From positions 1 through 45,690 of the forward strand of contig JAHEBN010000006.1 in assembly GCA_024645245.1 (NCBI GenBank): a DNA stretch of 45,690 nt, read 5' to 3'. The stretch comes from Jiulongibacter sp. GTDB lineage: Bacteria > Bacteroidota > Bacteroidia > Cytophagales > Spirosomataceae. Numbering within the stretch: position 1 is the stretch's first letter; every line of letters begins with the position of its first letter. Shown here piece after piece: positions 1 to 8,602 of the stretch. The notes beneath the pieces were generated by a model that saw only the letters and a list, made by a program, of their open reading frames with translations, had not been told where the DNA came from and searched no databases. Both the position numbers and the translations under genes were made by a program.

Positions 1-111
1 CTCAATTTAGCCGACCGCATCATAGTGATGTGTGAGGGGAAAATCACAGCGAACTTCACTGCAGGAGAGGCCAATGAAGAAAAACTATTAAAAGCGGCAT
101 TACCCGTATAA
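1..111 (+). CDS. Sugar ABC transporter ATP-binding protein, C-terminal fragment (RbsA-like)
   Basis: The frame is open from the first base to a TAA at 109-111 and encodes 36 residues beginning LNLADRIIVMCEGKI. This is the typical end of the second nucleotide-binding domain of ribose/galactose-type ATPases (D-R-[IV]-x-V-[ML]-x-x-G-x-[IL]). Only three bases separate it from the permease start at 115, so the two are co-transcribed. The rest lies outside the window. Family assignment rests on the short motif plus the adjacent RbsC-type permease. Confidence 0.75.
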   Translation, partial: LNLADRIIVMCEGKITANFTAGEANEEKLLKAALPV

Positions 112-114
112 TAT

Positions 115-1086
115 ATGACCTTATTGAACAAAGAAACCCTAAAAAAATCGCAGTCATTGATAGCACTTTTTTTATTGTGCCTATTCATTAGTTTACTGTC
201 TGATAAGTTTTTCACAAGTTCAAACCTCTGGAATGTATTACGGCAGATTTCGGTCAACGTATGCATCTCTACAGGCATGACCCTGGTGATTCTGACGTCG
301 GGTATTGACCTTTCTGTGGGTTCTATTTTGGCGTTTTCATCAGCATTGGGTGTAGGTCTATTAAAAAACGGCTTGGCCTTCGCAGGCTTTGATACGTATG
401 TTGGCTTCACCTTATTAGGTTGTATTCTGGCCGTTATGCTTGTGGGTACCTTATTGGGACTTTTTAATGGCTTCATGATCACAAAATTTAGCATTCCGCC
501 CTTCGTGGCTACTTTGGCTATGCTCACCATAGGTCGGGGGCTCACCATGCTTTATACGCAGGGTATTCCGATCTCAAACCTCGGCGAAAACTTTCAATTC
601 ATCGGTTCTGGCTACCTATTGGGCATCCCGGTTCCAGTATGGATTTCTATTGTAGCGGTTTCCATGGTCATTTTCATTACTCGAAAAACCAGTTTTGGCC
701 GTCATATTTATGCTATCGGAGGCAACGAAAGAGCAGCACTTCTTTCTGGAGTCAATGTCAATCGCGTAAAATTGATGGTTTATGGTATTTCGGGTTTTAT
801 GGCAGCTCTAGGTGGTATTTTGGTAAGTTCGAGACTCAACTCCGCTCAGCCCAATGCAGGCATGTCCTACGAGCTTGACTCTATTGCTGCAGTAGTAATT
901 GGAGGCACTTCGCTTTCGGGTGGTGTGGGTACAGTTGGCGGAACTGTCATAGGAGCTTTGATTATCGGGGTACTTAACAATGGTTTGGTACTATTAAATG
1001 TTTCGCCATTCTGGCAGCAGGTAGTCAAAGGTGCTGTAATTCTGTTGGCTGTGATTATCGATCGAAGGAGTAAGGCTTCTAAATGA
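115..1086 (+). CDS. Sugar ABC transporter permease, RbsC/BPD_transp_2 family
   Basis: This 323-residue, strongly hydrophobic protein fits the usual length of ribose-type permeases. Family signatures visible are SGIDLSVGSILAFSS (about residues 62-76), a KFSIPPFVATLAMLTIGRG stretch (about 124-142), the cytoplasmic GNERAALLSGVNVNRVK loop (about 203-219) that contacts the ATPase, and the Gly-rich AAVVIGGTSLSGGVGTVGG segment (about 258-276). It would form the inner-membrane channel for a pentose, hexose or polyol. The ATPase lies 3 bp upstream and an FGGY kinase follows about 200 bp downstream. The substrate cannot be told from sequence; no periplasmic binding protein is in the window. Confidence 0.9.
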   Translation: MTLLNKETLKKSQSLIALFLLCLFISLLSDKFFTSSNLWNVLRQISVNVCISTGMTLVILTSGIDLSVGSILAFSSALGVGLLKNGLAFAGFDTYVGFTLLGCILAVMLVGTLLGLFNGFMITKFSIPPFVATLAMLTIGRGLTMLYTQGIPISNLGENFQFIGSGYLLGIPVPVWISIVAVSMVIFITRKTSFGRHIYAIGGNERAALLSGVNVNRVKLMVYGISGFMAALGGILVSSRLNSAQPNAGMSYELDSIAAVVIGGTSLSGGVGTVGGTVIGALIIGVLNNGLVLLNVSPFWQQVVKGAVILLAVIIDRRSKASK

Positions 1087-1241
1087 TTCTGGGTGAATGA
1101 TTAGATATGAATGATAATCCTGAAAGCTATCGGCGAGATTTTCTAATGTATACATCGGTTTTAAAAACATGATATGTAATTCATAATAACCTTAAAGAAA
1201 AATCATTATTTATCACCAAATAAACATACATCGAGAACAAT

Positions 1242-1280
1242 ATTCAACATTTATCATTCAACATTTATCATTCATCATTA
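1242..1280 (+). repeat. Short A/T-rich tandem repeat upstream of the FGGY kinase gene
   Basis: Two perfect copies of the 14-mer ATTCAACATTTATC (1242-1255 and 1256-1269) are followed by the degenerate unit ATTCATCATTA, ending 6 bp before the kinase start codon. The same word family (ATTCATCATT, CATTAAACATTC) recurs inside the kinase gene itself at about 1990-2090. This looks like a simple intergenic repeat rather than a regulatory site. Confidence 0.7.
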
Positions 1281-1286
1281 AAATAA

Positions 1287-2873
1287 ATGAACTTCATATT
1301 AGCCATAGACCAAGGTACAAGCAGCACCAAAACAGTGATTTTTGATGAAAATGGCAATGCAGTATTCAAAGGGCATGTGGACTTGCACACCGATTATTTT
1401 GACAATGGCTTTGTGGAGCAAAATCCTGATGACATTTACCAAAATGTACTGGATTCCGTTTCAAAATGCCTCCAGAATTTTATAGCAGCAGGTCATGAAA
1501 TTTCTGAGATAGCATCTTGCGGAATAAGCAACCAACGCGAAACCTTTATACTTTGGGATAAAGAAGGAAATTATTTGGCTCCCGCCATAGTTTGGGCTTG
1601 TAAAAGATCGGTAAGTATTTGTCAAAGACTCATTGCAGAGGGGCAAAATGATGTTATCAAAGAAAAAACAGGCCTGATCATTGACCCCTATTTCTCCGCC
1701 ACAAAACTACTTTGGCTCTTAGAAAATGATGCCAATCTTAAAAACAAACTCGAGGATGGCGAAGTATATTTCGGAACGGTTGATACTTGGATTTTGTATA
1801 AAATGACGAAAGGCAAGTCTTTTAAAACAGACTTTACCAATGCCCACAGAACACTTCTTTTCAATATCAATACCTTAATGTGGGACCAAGATATATTGAA
1901 AATGTGGGGCTTAGAAAACCTGAACCTTCCAGAAGTCTGTGCCTCAAGTGCGGATTTTGGTACCTGGAATTTAAGCGAAGCATTCCCAAATTCATCATTT
2001 ATCATTCCAAACACTTCAACCTTCCAAGATTCCTCATTAAACATTCATCATTCACCATTAAACATTCATAATTCATCATTTGCCCTTCCAAATTATTCAT
2101 TAAAAATAACTGCCCTTATCGGCGACTCCCACGCAGCAGCATTTGGCGAAGCATGTTTTGAAGCGGGTACAGCCAAAGTGACTTTAGGAACCGGCTCATC
2201 TATCATGATGAACATCGGTGAAAAACCAGTTATTTCGAAAGCGGGAATGTTGACTACAATCTGTTGGAGTACAGAAAACACAGTAGCTTATGCATTGGAA
2301 GGAGCAATAGTTGCTTGTGGATCTACTATAGAATGGATTAAAAATGAATTAGGATTCTTCAAAGAAGTATCTGAAACAGAAGCAATGGCAAATGCTGTCA
2401 ATGACAATGGTGGCGTATATCTAATACCTGCATTTAGTGGTTTAGGGGCTCCACATTGGCAAATGAACCGCAAAGCCTCCATTAAAGGCATGACCTTCGG
2501 AACGACAAAAAATCACATCGTACGAGCGGCTTTAGAAAGTATTCCATACCAAATCAAAGACGTAATAAATGCCATGGGTGCAGATATGGGTGGCGACCTA
2601 AAAAGCATTGCGGTAAATGGAGGTTTGACTAAAAATCAATTTGTAATGCGTTTCCTAGTTGATTTATTAGGTATTCCATTGCAAAAGCAAGCTGATGCCG
2701 ATATCTCAGCTTTAGGAGCAGCATATCTTTCTGGCCTTAAAAGTGGCGTTTATACGAGTCTTGAACAGATAAAAGATAGTAATCTCCGAAAAACAGAACT
2801 TATTGAGCCGGCAGATGATACTTCGAAAGTAAATAAAGCCTATGAAGGCTGGCTGGCCATTCTTGTTTCCTGA
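1287..2873 (+). CDS. glpK: FGGY-family carbohydrate kinase, glycerol-kinase-like, with an in-frame repeat insertion
   Basis: The protein has 528 residues against about 500 for typical glycerol kinases. Known glycerol-kinase features are present: the N-terminal phosphate-binding AIDQGTSSTK (residues 6-15), NQRET (about 84), IVWACKRS (about 102), DPYFSATK (about 134) and the catalytic-Asp region IGDSHAAAFGE. C-terminal motifs FSGLGAPHW and GGLTKNQFVMRFLVDLLG also match. It would phosphorylate glycerol or a related polyol. Residues about 233-270 form an Asn/Ser/His/Ile-rich segment absent from E. coli GlpK and encoded by simple repeats like those upstream of the gene. Position after an RbsAC-type transporter makes another polyol substrate possible, so the symbol is tentative. 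Confidence 0.8.
   Translation: MNFILAIDQGTSSTKTVIFDENGNAVFKGHVDLHTDYFDNGFVEQNPDDIYQNVLDSVSKCLQNFIAAGHEISEIASCGISNQRETFILWDKEGNYLAPAIVWACKRSVSICQRLIAEGQNDVIKEKTGLIIDPYFSATKLLWLLENDANLKNKLEDGEVYFGTVDTWILYKMTKGKSFKTDFTNAHRTLLFNINTLMWDQDILKMWGLENLNLPEVCASSADFGTWNLSEAFPNSSFIIPNTSTFQDSSLNIHHSPLNIHNSSFALPNYSLKITALIGDSHAAAFGEACFEAGTAKVTLGTGSSIMMNIGEKPVISKAGMLTTICWSTENTVAYALEGAIVACGSTIEWIKNELGFFKEVSETEAMANAVNDNGGVYLIPAFSGLGAPHWQMNRKASIKGMTFGTTKNHIVRAALESIPYQIKDVINAMGADMGGDLKSIAVNGGLTKNQFVMRFLVDLLGIPLQKQADADISALGAAYLSGLKSGVYTSLEQIKDSNLRKTELIEPADDTSKVNKAYEGWLAILVS
1983..2099 (+). repeat. Simple-repeat insertion inside the kinase reading frame
   Basis: This stretch is built from ATTCATCATT/CATTAAACATTC words. 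It includes a near-perfect 21-bp tandem pair (2035-2055 and 2056-2076, differing at two positions). It lies between the conserved FG and IGD segments of the kinase, where I count 48 residues against 13 in E. coli GlpK. The excess of 35 residues equals 105 bp, a multiple of three and of 21. No stop codon is introduced, so the product is extended, not broken. Confidence 0.7.
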
Positions 2874-2952
2874 TTCAAACAATGGCTAAGTTTTTTTTCA
2901 TTTGATTTAGACCTGCAATTCCTTATTTTTACTTCATTCAAACCCTTAGACA

Positions 2953-5112
2953 ATGAAGTTCAATCAGACTATTGCCAAAATAATTCTATCCATATTCTTA
3001 GGTTACTTGCATGTAAATGGCTTTTCTCAGCAAGACTGGCTTATTCAACAACCCAAGGACAAGGCTGAAATTACTTTTAATAAAAACCGCATTGAACTTC
3101 ATAATGGCCTCCTTTCCAGAACAATTTTATTGGCTCCCAATGCCGCCACATTAAGTTTTAAACAAACGCAAACTGGAGAAGAATTTATTAGATCTATAAG
3201 GCCCGAAGGCAGGATTGTTTTGAATGGAAAAACGTACAACATTGGTGGTGTGTACGGTCAGCAAGAGCATGGTTATTTTCTGGAAGAATGGCTTAAAGAC
3301 CTGAAAAGCGATCCAAAAGACTTTCTGTACCTTCGACATGAGGTAAAAAATCTGGAGCTACCTTTTGAAACCAAAACATCCAACTGGTCATTCCAGGATG
3401 CAAAGCCAAAGGGTAAGTCTCTGATTCTTTATTTTATCTCCAATGACGCCAATCTTAGAGGAATTGAAATAGCCCTGCATTATGACCTATACGAAGGTGT
3501 TCCGGTTTTGGGCAAATGGCTTAGTTTAGAAAATAAATCGGGGAAGGCTATCAAAATAAATAATGTAGTGCATGAAATACTCGCCACACCCGAAGAAGAA
3601 TCGGCAGTGGTAGGTAGCCCGCAAATGATGAAAAAGCCACAGAAATTGTATATTGAAAACAGTTTCGCTTTCAATAATGCCATGCGTTATGAATTATCGG
3701 ATCACGCCAACCACTGGAAAACCGACAGTGCTTATACTTCCCAAGTGAATTACAATTACCAAACACCCTGTGTTTTAGAAATTTACCCGGATCTAGGCGT
3801 AGGCATTGATTTGGAACCAAATGATACGTATAAATCCATACGCTCCTATGAGCTTTTGCTGGATTCTTACGATCGAGAAAGAAATGGACTGGCAAGGCGG
3901 AAAATGTACCGAACCGTAGCTCCATGGACCAACCAAAACCCCATTTTTATGCATTTGGTTAGCACGGATCCTGAAAAAGTAAGGACTGCAATAGATCAAT
4001 GTGCAGCTACGGGATACGAAATGGTAATTCTGAGTTTCGGTAGTGGCCTTAACATGGAAGATACCTCAACTGCCAATATCGCAAAATTTAAAATGCTCAC
4101 CGATTATGCTCATAGCAAAGACATCAAATTGGGAGGATACTCTTTATTCAGTAGCCGAAGAATAGACGATGAAAACGATGTGATTGATCCCATCACAGGT
4201 TTGCCCGATAAAGGGGCCTTTTTTGGTCATGCTCCTTGTTTGGCCAGTAAATGGGGTATTGGATATCTAAAGAGTCTGAGGAAGTTTATTATAGAAACAG
4301 GATTTGACCTGCTGGAACACGATGGCCCCTATCCGGGCGATGTATGTGCCTCAACCAGCCATCCCGGCCACAAAGGACTAGAAGACTCGCAATGGATACA
4401 GATGGAAATGCAAAAGGATTTTTACCGCGATCTTAACGCGATGGGCGTATACATCAATGCTCCCGACTGGTATTTTCTGGATGGCAGCCATAAAATAGCT
4501 CTTGGGTATCGGGAAGTGAATTTTTCACTTTCCCGTGAGCAGCAGAAAATTCTGAACCGTCAGAATATTTACGACGGCACTTGGGACAAAACACCGAGCA
4601 TGGGCTGGGGTTTTGTGCCTCTTACCAAATACCAAGGTGGAGGCCCTGAGGCTATTTTGGAGCCTTTGAGTGAGCACTTAAATGATTACAAACAATTGAT
4701 GCTACAATATTACGGTGCGGGCATACAGGCCTGTTACCGCGGCCCGCGACTTTACGATACCGCAGAAACCCAAAAAACCGTAAAAGAAACCATAGACTGG
4801 TACAAAAAATACAGAGACATTTTAAATTCCGACATTATTCACCTTCGACGTCCTGATGGCCGTGACTGGGACGGCATTATGCATGTGAATCCTGCATTGG
4901 AACAAAAGGCCTTGGTCATGCTCTACAATCCTTTGAATGAAGACATAGAAAGAAACATCAAACTACCCCTTTATTATACCGCATTAGATAAAACAGCCCA
5001 CATAAAAATTGGACAAGAAACCAAAAAGGAATACTTGCTCGATCGAGAATATAATGCAAACCTAAAAGTTAAAATCCCGGCCAATGCGTATTTGATTTTA
5101 GAAGTGGAATAG
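2953..5112 (+). CDS. Secreted glycoside hydrolase, clan GH-D-like (alpha-galactosidase-type TIM barrel)
   Basis: This 719-residue protein starts with a signal peptide (residues 1-25, hydrophobic core IAKIILSIFLGYLHVNG). An N-terminal beta-rich region to about residue 300 resembles the beta-supersandwich that precedes the barrel in GH36-type enzymes. The barrel part has YEMVILSFGSGLNMED (about 355), KDIKLGGYSLFSSR (about 392) and a FDLLEHDGPYPGDVCAS segment (about 451) whose Asp sits where clan GH-D enzymes place the nucleophile. The C-terminus is a small beta domain ending in AYLILEVE. It probably cleaves alpha-linked sugars in the periplasm or outside the cell, which fits the sugar transporter and kinase upstream. 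The exact family is uncertain. Confidence 0.65.
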   Translation: MKFNQTIAKIILSIFLGYLHVNGFSQQDWLIQQPKDKAEITFNKNRIELHNGLLSRTILLAPNAATLSFKQTQTGEEFIRSIRPEGRIVLNGKTYNIGGVYGQQEHGYFLEEWLKDLKSDPKDFLYLRHEVKNLELPFETKTSNWSFQDAKPKGKSLILYFISNDANLRGIEIALHYDLYEGVPVLGKWLSLENKSGKAIKINNVVHEILATPEEESAVVGSPQMMKKPQKLYIENSFAFNNAMRYELSDHANHWKTDSAYTSQVNYNYQTPCVLEIYPDLGVGIDLEPNDTYKSIRSYELLLDSYDRERNGLARRKMYRTVAPWTNQNPIFMHLVSTDPEKVRTAIDQCAATGYEMVILSFGSGLNMEDTSTANIAKFKMLTDYAHSKDIKLGGYSLFSSRRIDDENDVIDPITGLPDKGAFFGHAPCLASKWGIGYLKSLRKFIIETGFDLLEHDGPYPGDVCASTSHPGHKGLEDSQWIQMEMQKDFYRDLNAMGVYINAPDWYFLDGSHKIALGYREVNFSLSREQQKILNRQNIYDGTWDKTPSMGWGFVPLTKYQGGGPEAILEPLSEHLNDYKQLMLQYYGAGIQACYRGPRLYDTAETQKTVKETIDWYKKYRDILNSDIIHLRRPDGRDWDGIMHVNPALEQKALVMLYNPLNEDIERNIKLPLYYTALDKTAHIKIGQETKKEYLLDREYNANLKVKIPANAYLILEVE

Positions 5113-5170
5113 GTTGTAAATAGAATTGTCTTAGTTTTCAGATCAAGAAAACATCCAAAAACGTGACTAA

Positions 5171-5929
5171 TTACCGGACAAAGACCCATTCAAATTCTGT
5201 TGAAAGCTTTTCGTCGTATTCGTATTTCTCGTAATTAAAAGCCTTTAACTCTTCTGCCTTGTTGATGTTATTGTCTAAGGCAAAGCGTACCATCGTTCCC
5301 CGGGCTTTTTTCGCAAAAAAACTGATGACTTTGAGCTGCCCATTGTGGTAATCCTTAAAAATGGGTGTGATTACAGGAGACTTGAGCAACTCAGGTTTTA
5401 CCGCTCCAAAATATTCCTGCGAGGCCAGGTTCACGAAATCCTCCCCTTCTTGTAATTCAGCATTTATGGCTTCGGTTATTTTTTTGTCCCAAAATTTATA
5501 CAAATTAGGTTTGCGACCCACTTTAAGTTGAGTGCCCATTTCCAGCCGATATGGCTGAATAAGGTCAAGAGGTCGAAGCAGACCATATAAACCAGATAAA
5601 ATGAGCAGTTTATTCTGCATTTGATTTATTTGTTCAATCGAAAGCGAATACGCATCCAAGCCTAAGTAAACTTCACCCTTAAAAGCGAATGCAGCCTGAC
5701 GGGAATTCACCGGTGTGTATTCCGGAACTCTTTGAAGATTTCGCTCCCGGTTTAATTCTGCCAGAGCTTTGGAAATATCCATTAAGCCAGCCAGTTTTTT
5801 AGGAGACTTTGTTTTTAAGGTTTCATTTAGTTTTTCGGTTTCGTCTAAAAAACGGGGAAGTGTAAAATCGGAAGTTGGAAGTGAATTTTCAAAATCCAAA
5901 GTTTTCGCAGGAGAAATAACTATTTTCAT
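5171..5929 (-). CDS. yaaA: Peroxide stress protein YaaA (DUF328/UPF0246)
   Basis: The protein has 252 residues, the usual length of the family. It begins with the hallmark MKIVISPAKTLDFE and contains LSGLYGLLRPLDLIQPYRLEMGT (about 111-133) and NLASQEYFGAV (about 167), all characteristic of YaaA. In E. coli YaaA limits DNA and protein damage during hydrogen peroxide stress by lowering free intracellular iron, and the family fold binds DNA. The gene is convergent with the glycosidase (58 bp between stop codons) and stands alone. Assignment is firm from the N-terminal signature. Confidence 0.93.
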   Translation of the reverse strand: MKIVISPAKTLDFENSLPTSDFTLPRFLDETEKLNETLKTKSPKKLAGLMDISKALAELNRERNLQRVPEYTPVNSRQAAFAFKGEVYLGLDAYSLSIEQINQMQNKLLILSGLYGLLRPLDLIQPYRLEMGTQLKVGRKPNLYKFWDKKITEAINAELQEGEDFVNLASQEYFGAVKPELLKSPVITPIFKDYHNGQLKVISFFAKKARGTMVRFALDNNINKAEELKAFNYEKYEYDEKLSTEFEWVFVR

Positions 5930-6300
5930 TTTTGGGGTTTTGTAACAAATTAAACGAAGAAGGACTTTGAAGGGTTCGAAATTTCTTGAAATATTGATTT
6001 ATTATGCCTGGAAGTACACTTTGATTATATTTTAAATGTCAAGTTACATTTCTAAATGATTTTAACTACTTCTAGATTTACGGTTAATTTTCGGCGGCTG
6101 TATATCAGGAACATCTTTTATTTTTCATCAAATTTTCTTCCCATTTTGAATCAAATTAGAATTTGAAATCAAATCTTTCAATGTGATTACTTAAAAAGGT
6201 TTTAGACAAAATTCTGATCTTATTTTATTAAAATATTTTAATAAGTTTGAAAAACTAAGTCTTTGGCTTTAGCTTGTAACAAATTTTAAAACCTGTTGAA
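5930..6300. other. AT-rich intergenic region between divergent yaaA and GMC operon
   Basis: No open frame of note was seen. The region should hold the promoters of yaaA (leftward) and of the GMC operon (rightward). The only recognisable element is a perfect -7 box at 6242-6249. The rest is A/T-rich without clear palindromes. Confidence 0.5.
6242..6249 (+). promoter_or_regulatory. Candidate -7 box of the GMC oxidoreductase operon
   Basis: TAAGTTTG matches the Bacteroidota -7 consensus TANNTTTG exactly and lies 51 bp before the ATG at 6301. No convincing -33 TTG is seen at the expected distance, so the promoter may be weak or activator-dependent. Confidence 0.4.
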
Positions 6301-6795
6301 ATGAAAAGAAGAAACGCCCTGAAGAGCCTTGGGCTGGCAATTGGTTCTACCCTGGCCCTACCAGCCTGGGCAAGTAATTGGAATAAGGCCAGTTTTGAAA
6401 ATTATATATTGGAATCAGATGAAATATTAGCTGCCCTGGTAGAAAACATTATTCCTGAAACGGATACTCCCGGAGCTAAAAGCATTGGAGCACACCTGTA
6501 TATAGAACGAATGATCCGCGATTGTTACGACAAAAAAGAGCAGGATTTCTTCGCTGAAAACCTTAAAAATCTGAATAATAAAGCAAATACTACTTTGGGC
6601 AAAGATTTCCATGAATTGAGCTTAGAAAGAAGGTCATCGCTCTTATCTGACATGAATAGCAATGATGAAAAAGCCTTCATGAATATGATCAAAAGACTAA
6701 CGATTCGGGCCTATACCAATTCCGAATATTACCTTACCACCCAAAGAAATTACACCATGGCTCCGGGTTTTTTCCATGGCTGTGTCAACATTTAA
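6301..6795 (+). CDS. Gluconate 2-dehydrogenase subunit 3 family protein (small subunit of GMC dehydrogenase)
   Basis: This 164-residue protein has a twin-arginine-like leader (KRRNALKSLGLAIGSTLALP, ending near residue 24), as is usual for this family, whose member is exported together with its FAD-carrying partner. The mature part has the family's LVENIIPETDTPGAKSIGAH segment (about residues 46-65) and ends with the FFHGCVNI-type tail. It lies 12 bp upstream of the GMC oxidoreductase, the standard arrangement. It probably acts as the chaperone or export and maturation subunit of the dehydrogenase, with no redox centre of its own. Confidence 0.85.
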   Translation: MKRRNALKSLGLAIGSTLALPAWASNWNKASFENYILESDEILAALVENIIPETDTPGAKSIGAHLYIERMIRDCYDKKEQDFFAENLKNLNNKANTTLGKDFHELSLERRSSLLSDMNSNDEKAFMNMIKRLTIRAYTNSEYYLTTQRNYTMAPGFFHGCVNI

Positions 6796-6807
6796 AATGA
6801 ATATCTG

Positions 6808-8526
6808 ATGTCTAATTTGAATATAGATTCCAAGAAAAAAAGAACTTTCGACGCCATAGTAATCGGCTCGGGAATTAGCGGTGGTTGGGCAGCCAAAGAG
6901 CTGTGCGATGCCGGACTGAAAACACTGGTACTCGAGCGTGGCCGCGATGTGCAACACATTGTGGACTACCCTACCACCATGATGGAGCCCTGGGAATTTG
7001 ATCATCTGGGGCAGATTACCAAAGAGTTACGCGATGCCAACCCGATTGCCAGTAAATGCTATGCTTTTAATGAAGATGCTGCACATTTTTTTGTCAAAGA
7101 TGAGGAGCATCCCTACATACAGGATCAGCCTTTCGATTGGATCAGAGGTTACCAAACCGGTGGAAAATCACTAATGTGGGCCAGAGGAACCCAACGCTGG
7201 AGTAAATACGATTTTGAAGGACCGGCCCGTGATGGTTTTGATAATCATTGGCCGATTGGCTACGATGATATCGCCCCGTGGTACAGTCATGTGGAGATTT
7301 TTGCAGGAATCAGTGGCAATAAAGATGGTCTGGAAACTTTGCCTGATGGCGAATTTCTAAGACCCCACGAGCAAACCTGCGTGGAAAAACATTTCAGCGA
7401 TGAAATGGCGAAACATTACAAAGGCAAAAGGCCGGTTATTATTGGTCGCTGTGCCCACCTAACAGATCCACAGGAAATTCATTACAAACAAGGCCGTGCT
7501 CAGTGCCAGCAAAGAGATCTTTGTCAGCGAGGTTGTCCGTATGGCGGGTATTTCAGTAGCAATGCCTCCACCCTTCCCTGGGCCAAAATGACCGGAAAAC
7601 TAACCATGAGAAACAATTCGGTAGTGCATTCCATCAATTACGACGAAAAAACAGGTAGAGCATCTGGTGTTAAAGTGATTGACAGCATCACCAAGGAAGA
7701 AGTGGATTATTTTGCCAAAATCATATTTGTAAATGCCGCTACAATTAATACAAATATTATCCTGTTGAACTCAAAATCTTCCCGTTTCCCCAATGGCTTG
7801 GGAAATGATAATGAGCGACTTGGTAAATACATACATTTCCATAGTTTTCAAACGGGCATGAGTGCCGAATACGAAGGTTTTCTGGATCGAACCACAGAAG
7901 GTATCCGTCCAAATGGCAGCTATATTCCCCGCTTCAGAAATGTATATAAGCAAGAAACTGACTTTTTACGTGGTTATGCCGCTGGTTTTAGTGCAAGCAG
8001 AATTTTGGAGAACAATTACGAAGGCCTGGGTTTGGAATTGAAGAACAATTTGCATCAAAAAAAATACGGAAACTGGCGGATAGGCTCACATTTCATGGGC
8101 GAAACTATCCCCAAAGCCACTAATACCGTTCGGTTGGATGATGTTCAAAAAGACCAATGGGGCGTACCACTGGCCCGGCTAAATGTGGTTTTCGATGAAA
8201 ACGACCGTAAAATGGAAACCGATTACGAAGAACAAATGACCGAAATGCTGACACTTGCCGGATTTACCAACATTAAAGCCCGTAAGCGTGTCAATGCCAA
8301 TCCGGGATTGGATATACATGAAATGGGCGGGGTATTAATGGGAAATGATCCAAAGACCTCTTTACTTAATAAATGGAACCAGTTACACCATTGCCAAAAT
8401 GTATTTGTTACGGATGGAGCATGTATGACCAGTAGTTCTACTCAAAACCCTTCTCTAACTTTTATGGCAATTACAGCACGTGCAGCCAACCATGCGGTAG
8501 AAGAATTGAAAAAAAATAACTTGTGA
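6808..8526 (+). CDS. GMC-family oxidoreductase (FAD-dependent sugar/alcohol dehydrogenase large subunit)
   Basis: This 572-residue protein has an N-terminal FAD-binding Rossmann motif (AIVIGSGISGGWAAKELCDAG, about residues 16-36) followed by LVLERGRD. The GMC signature GYQTGGKSLMWARGTQRW is near residue 115, and the catalytic C-terminal region DIHEMGGVLMGNDP (about 508) is followed by STQNPSLTFMAITARA. Near residue 232 a Cys-rich segment, QCQQRDLCQRGCPYGGY (C-x5-C-x3-C), resembles the 3Fe-4S ligand region of FAD-glucose dehydrogenase alpha subunits. It probably oxidises a sugar or polyol in the periplasm after Tat export with the upstream small subunit. No cytochrome c acceptor gene is adjacent. 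Substrate unknown. Confidence 0.85.
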   Translation: MSNLNIDSKKKRTFDAIVIGSGISGGWAAKELCDAGLKTLVLERGRDVQHIVDYPTTMMEPWEFDHLGQITKELRDANPIASKCYAFNEDAAHFFVKDEEHPYIQDQPFDWIRGYQTGGKSLMWARGTQRWSKYDFEGPARDGFDNHWPIGYDDIAPWYSHVEIFAGISGNKDGLETLPDGEFLRPHEQTCVEKHFSDEMAKHYKGKRPVIIGRCAHLTDPQEIHYKQGRAQCQQRDLCQRGCPYGGYFSSNASTLPWAKMTGKLTMRNNSVVHSINYDEKTGRASGVKVIDSITKEEVDYFAKIIFVNAATINTNIILLNSKSSRFPNGLGNDNERLGKYIHFHSFQTGMSAEYEGFLDRTTEGIRPNGSYIPRFRNVYKQETDFLRGYAAGFSASRILENNYEGLGLELKNNLHQKKYGNWRIGSHFMGETIPKATNTVRLDDVQKDQWGVPLARLNVVFDENDRKMETDYEEQMTEMLTLAGFTNIKARKRVNANPGLDIHEMGGVLMGNDPKTSLLNKWNQLHHCQNVFVTDGACMTSSSTQNPSLTFMAITARAANHAVEELKKNNL

Positions 8527-8530
8527 TCGC

Positions 8531-8552
8531 TTTCGTGATATATATCACGAAA
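8531..8552. promoter_or_regulatory. CRP/FNR-family operator upstream of the rhodanese gene
   Basis: This is a 22-bp perfect palindrome with core CGTGATATATATCACG. It has CRP-like half-site geometry (GTGA-N6-TCAC). Its centre (8541.5) is 29.5 bp before the first base of the -7 box TAATTTTG. That puts it at about -41.5 from the likely transcription start, the class II activator position. A second copy with identical spacing precedes the SQR gene. No CRP/FNR-family regulator gene is in the window. Confidence 0.75.
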
Positions 8553-8570
8553 TTAGGAGATTAGATAGCC

Positions 8571-8578
8571 TAATTTTG
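8571..8578 (+). promoter_or_regulatory. -7 box of the rhodanese gene
   Basis: TAATTTTG is an exact match to TANNTTTG, 25 bp before the chosen start at 8603. There is no good -33 element; the palindrome at 8531-8552 occupies that zone, which fits activator-dependent transcription. Confidence 0.6.
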
Positions 8579-8602
8579 TTTCATCAAATTAAAACACAGA
8601 AA

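Noticed and set aside
8576-8602. Upstream ATG of the rhodanese gene
   Set aside because: It overlaps the -7 box TAATTTTG at 8571-8578, so it would lie upstream of the transcription start; ATG 8603 fits the rhodanese domain.
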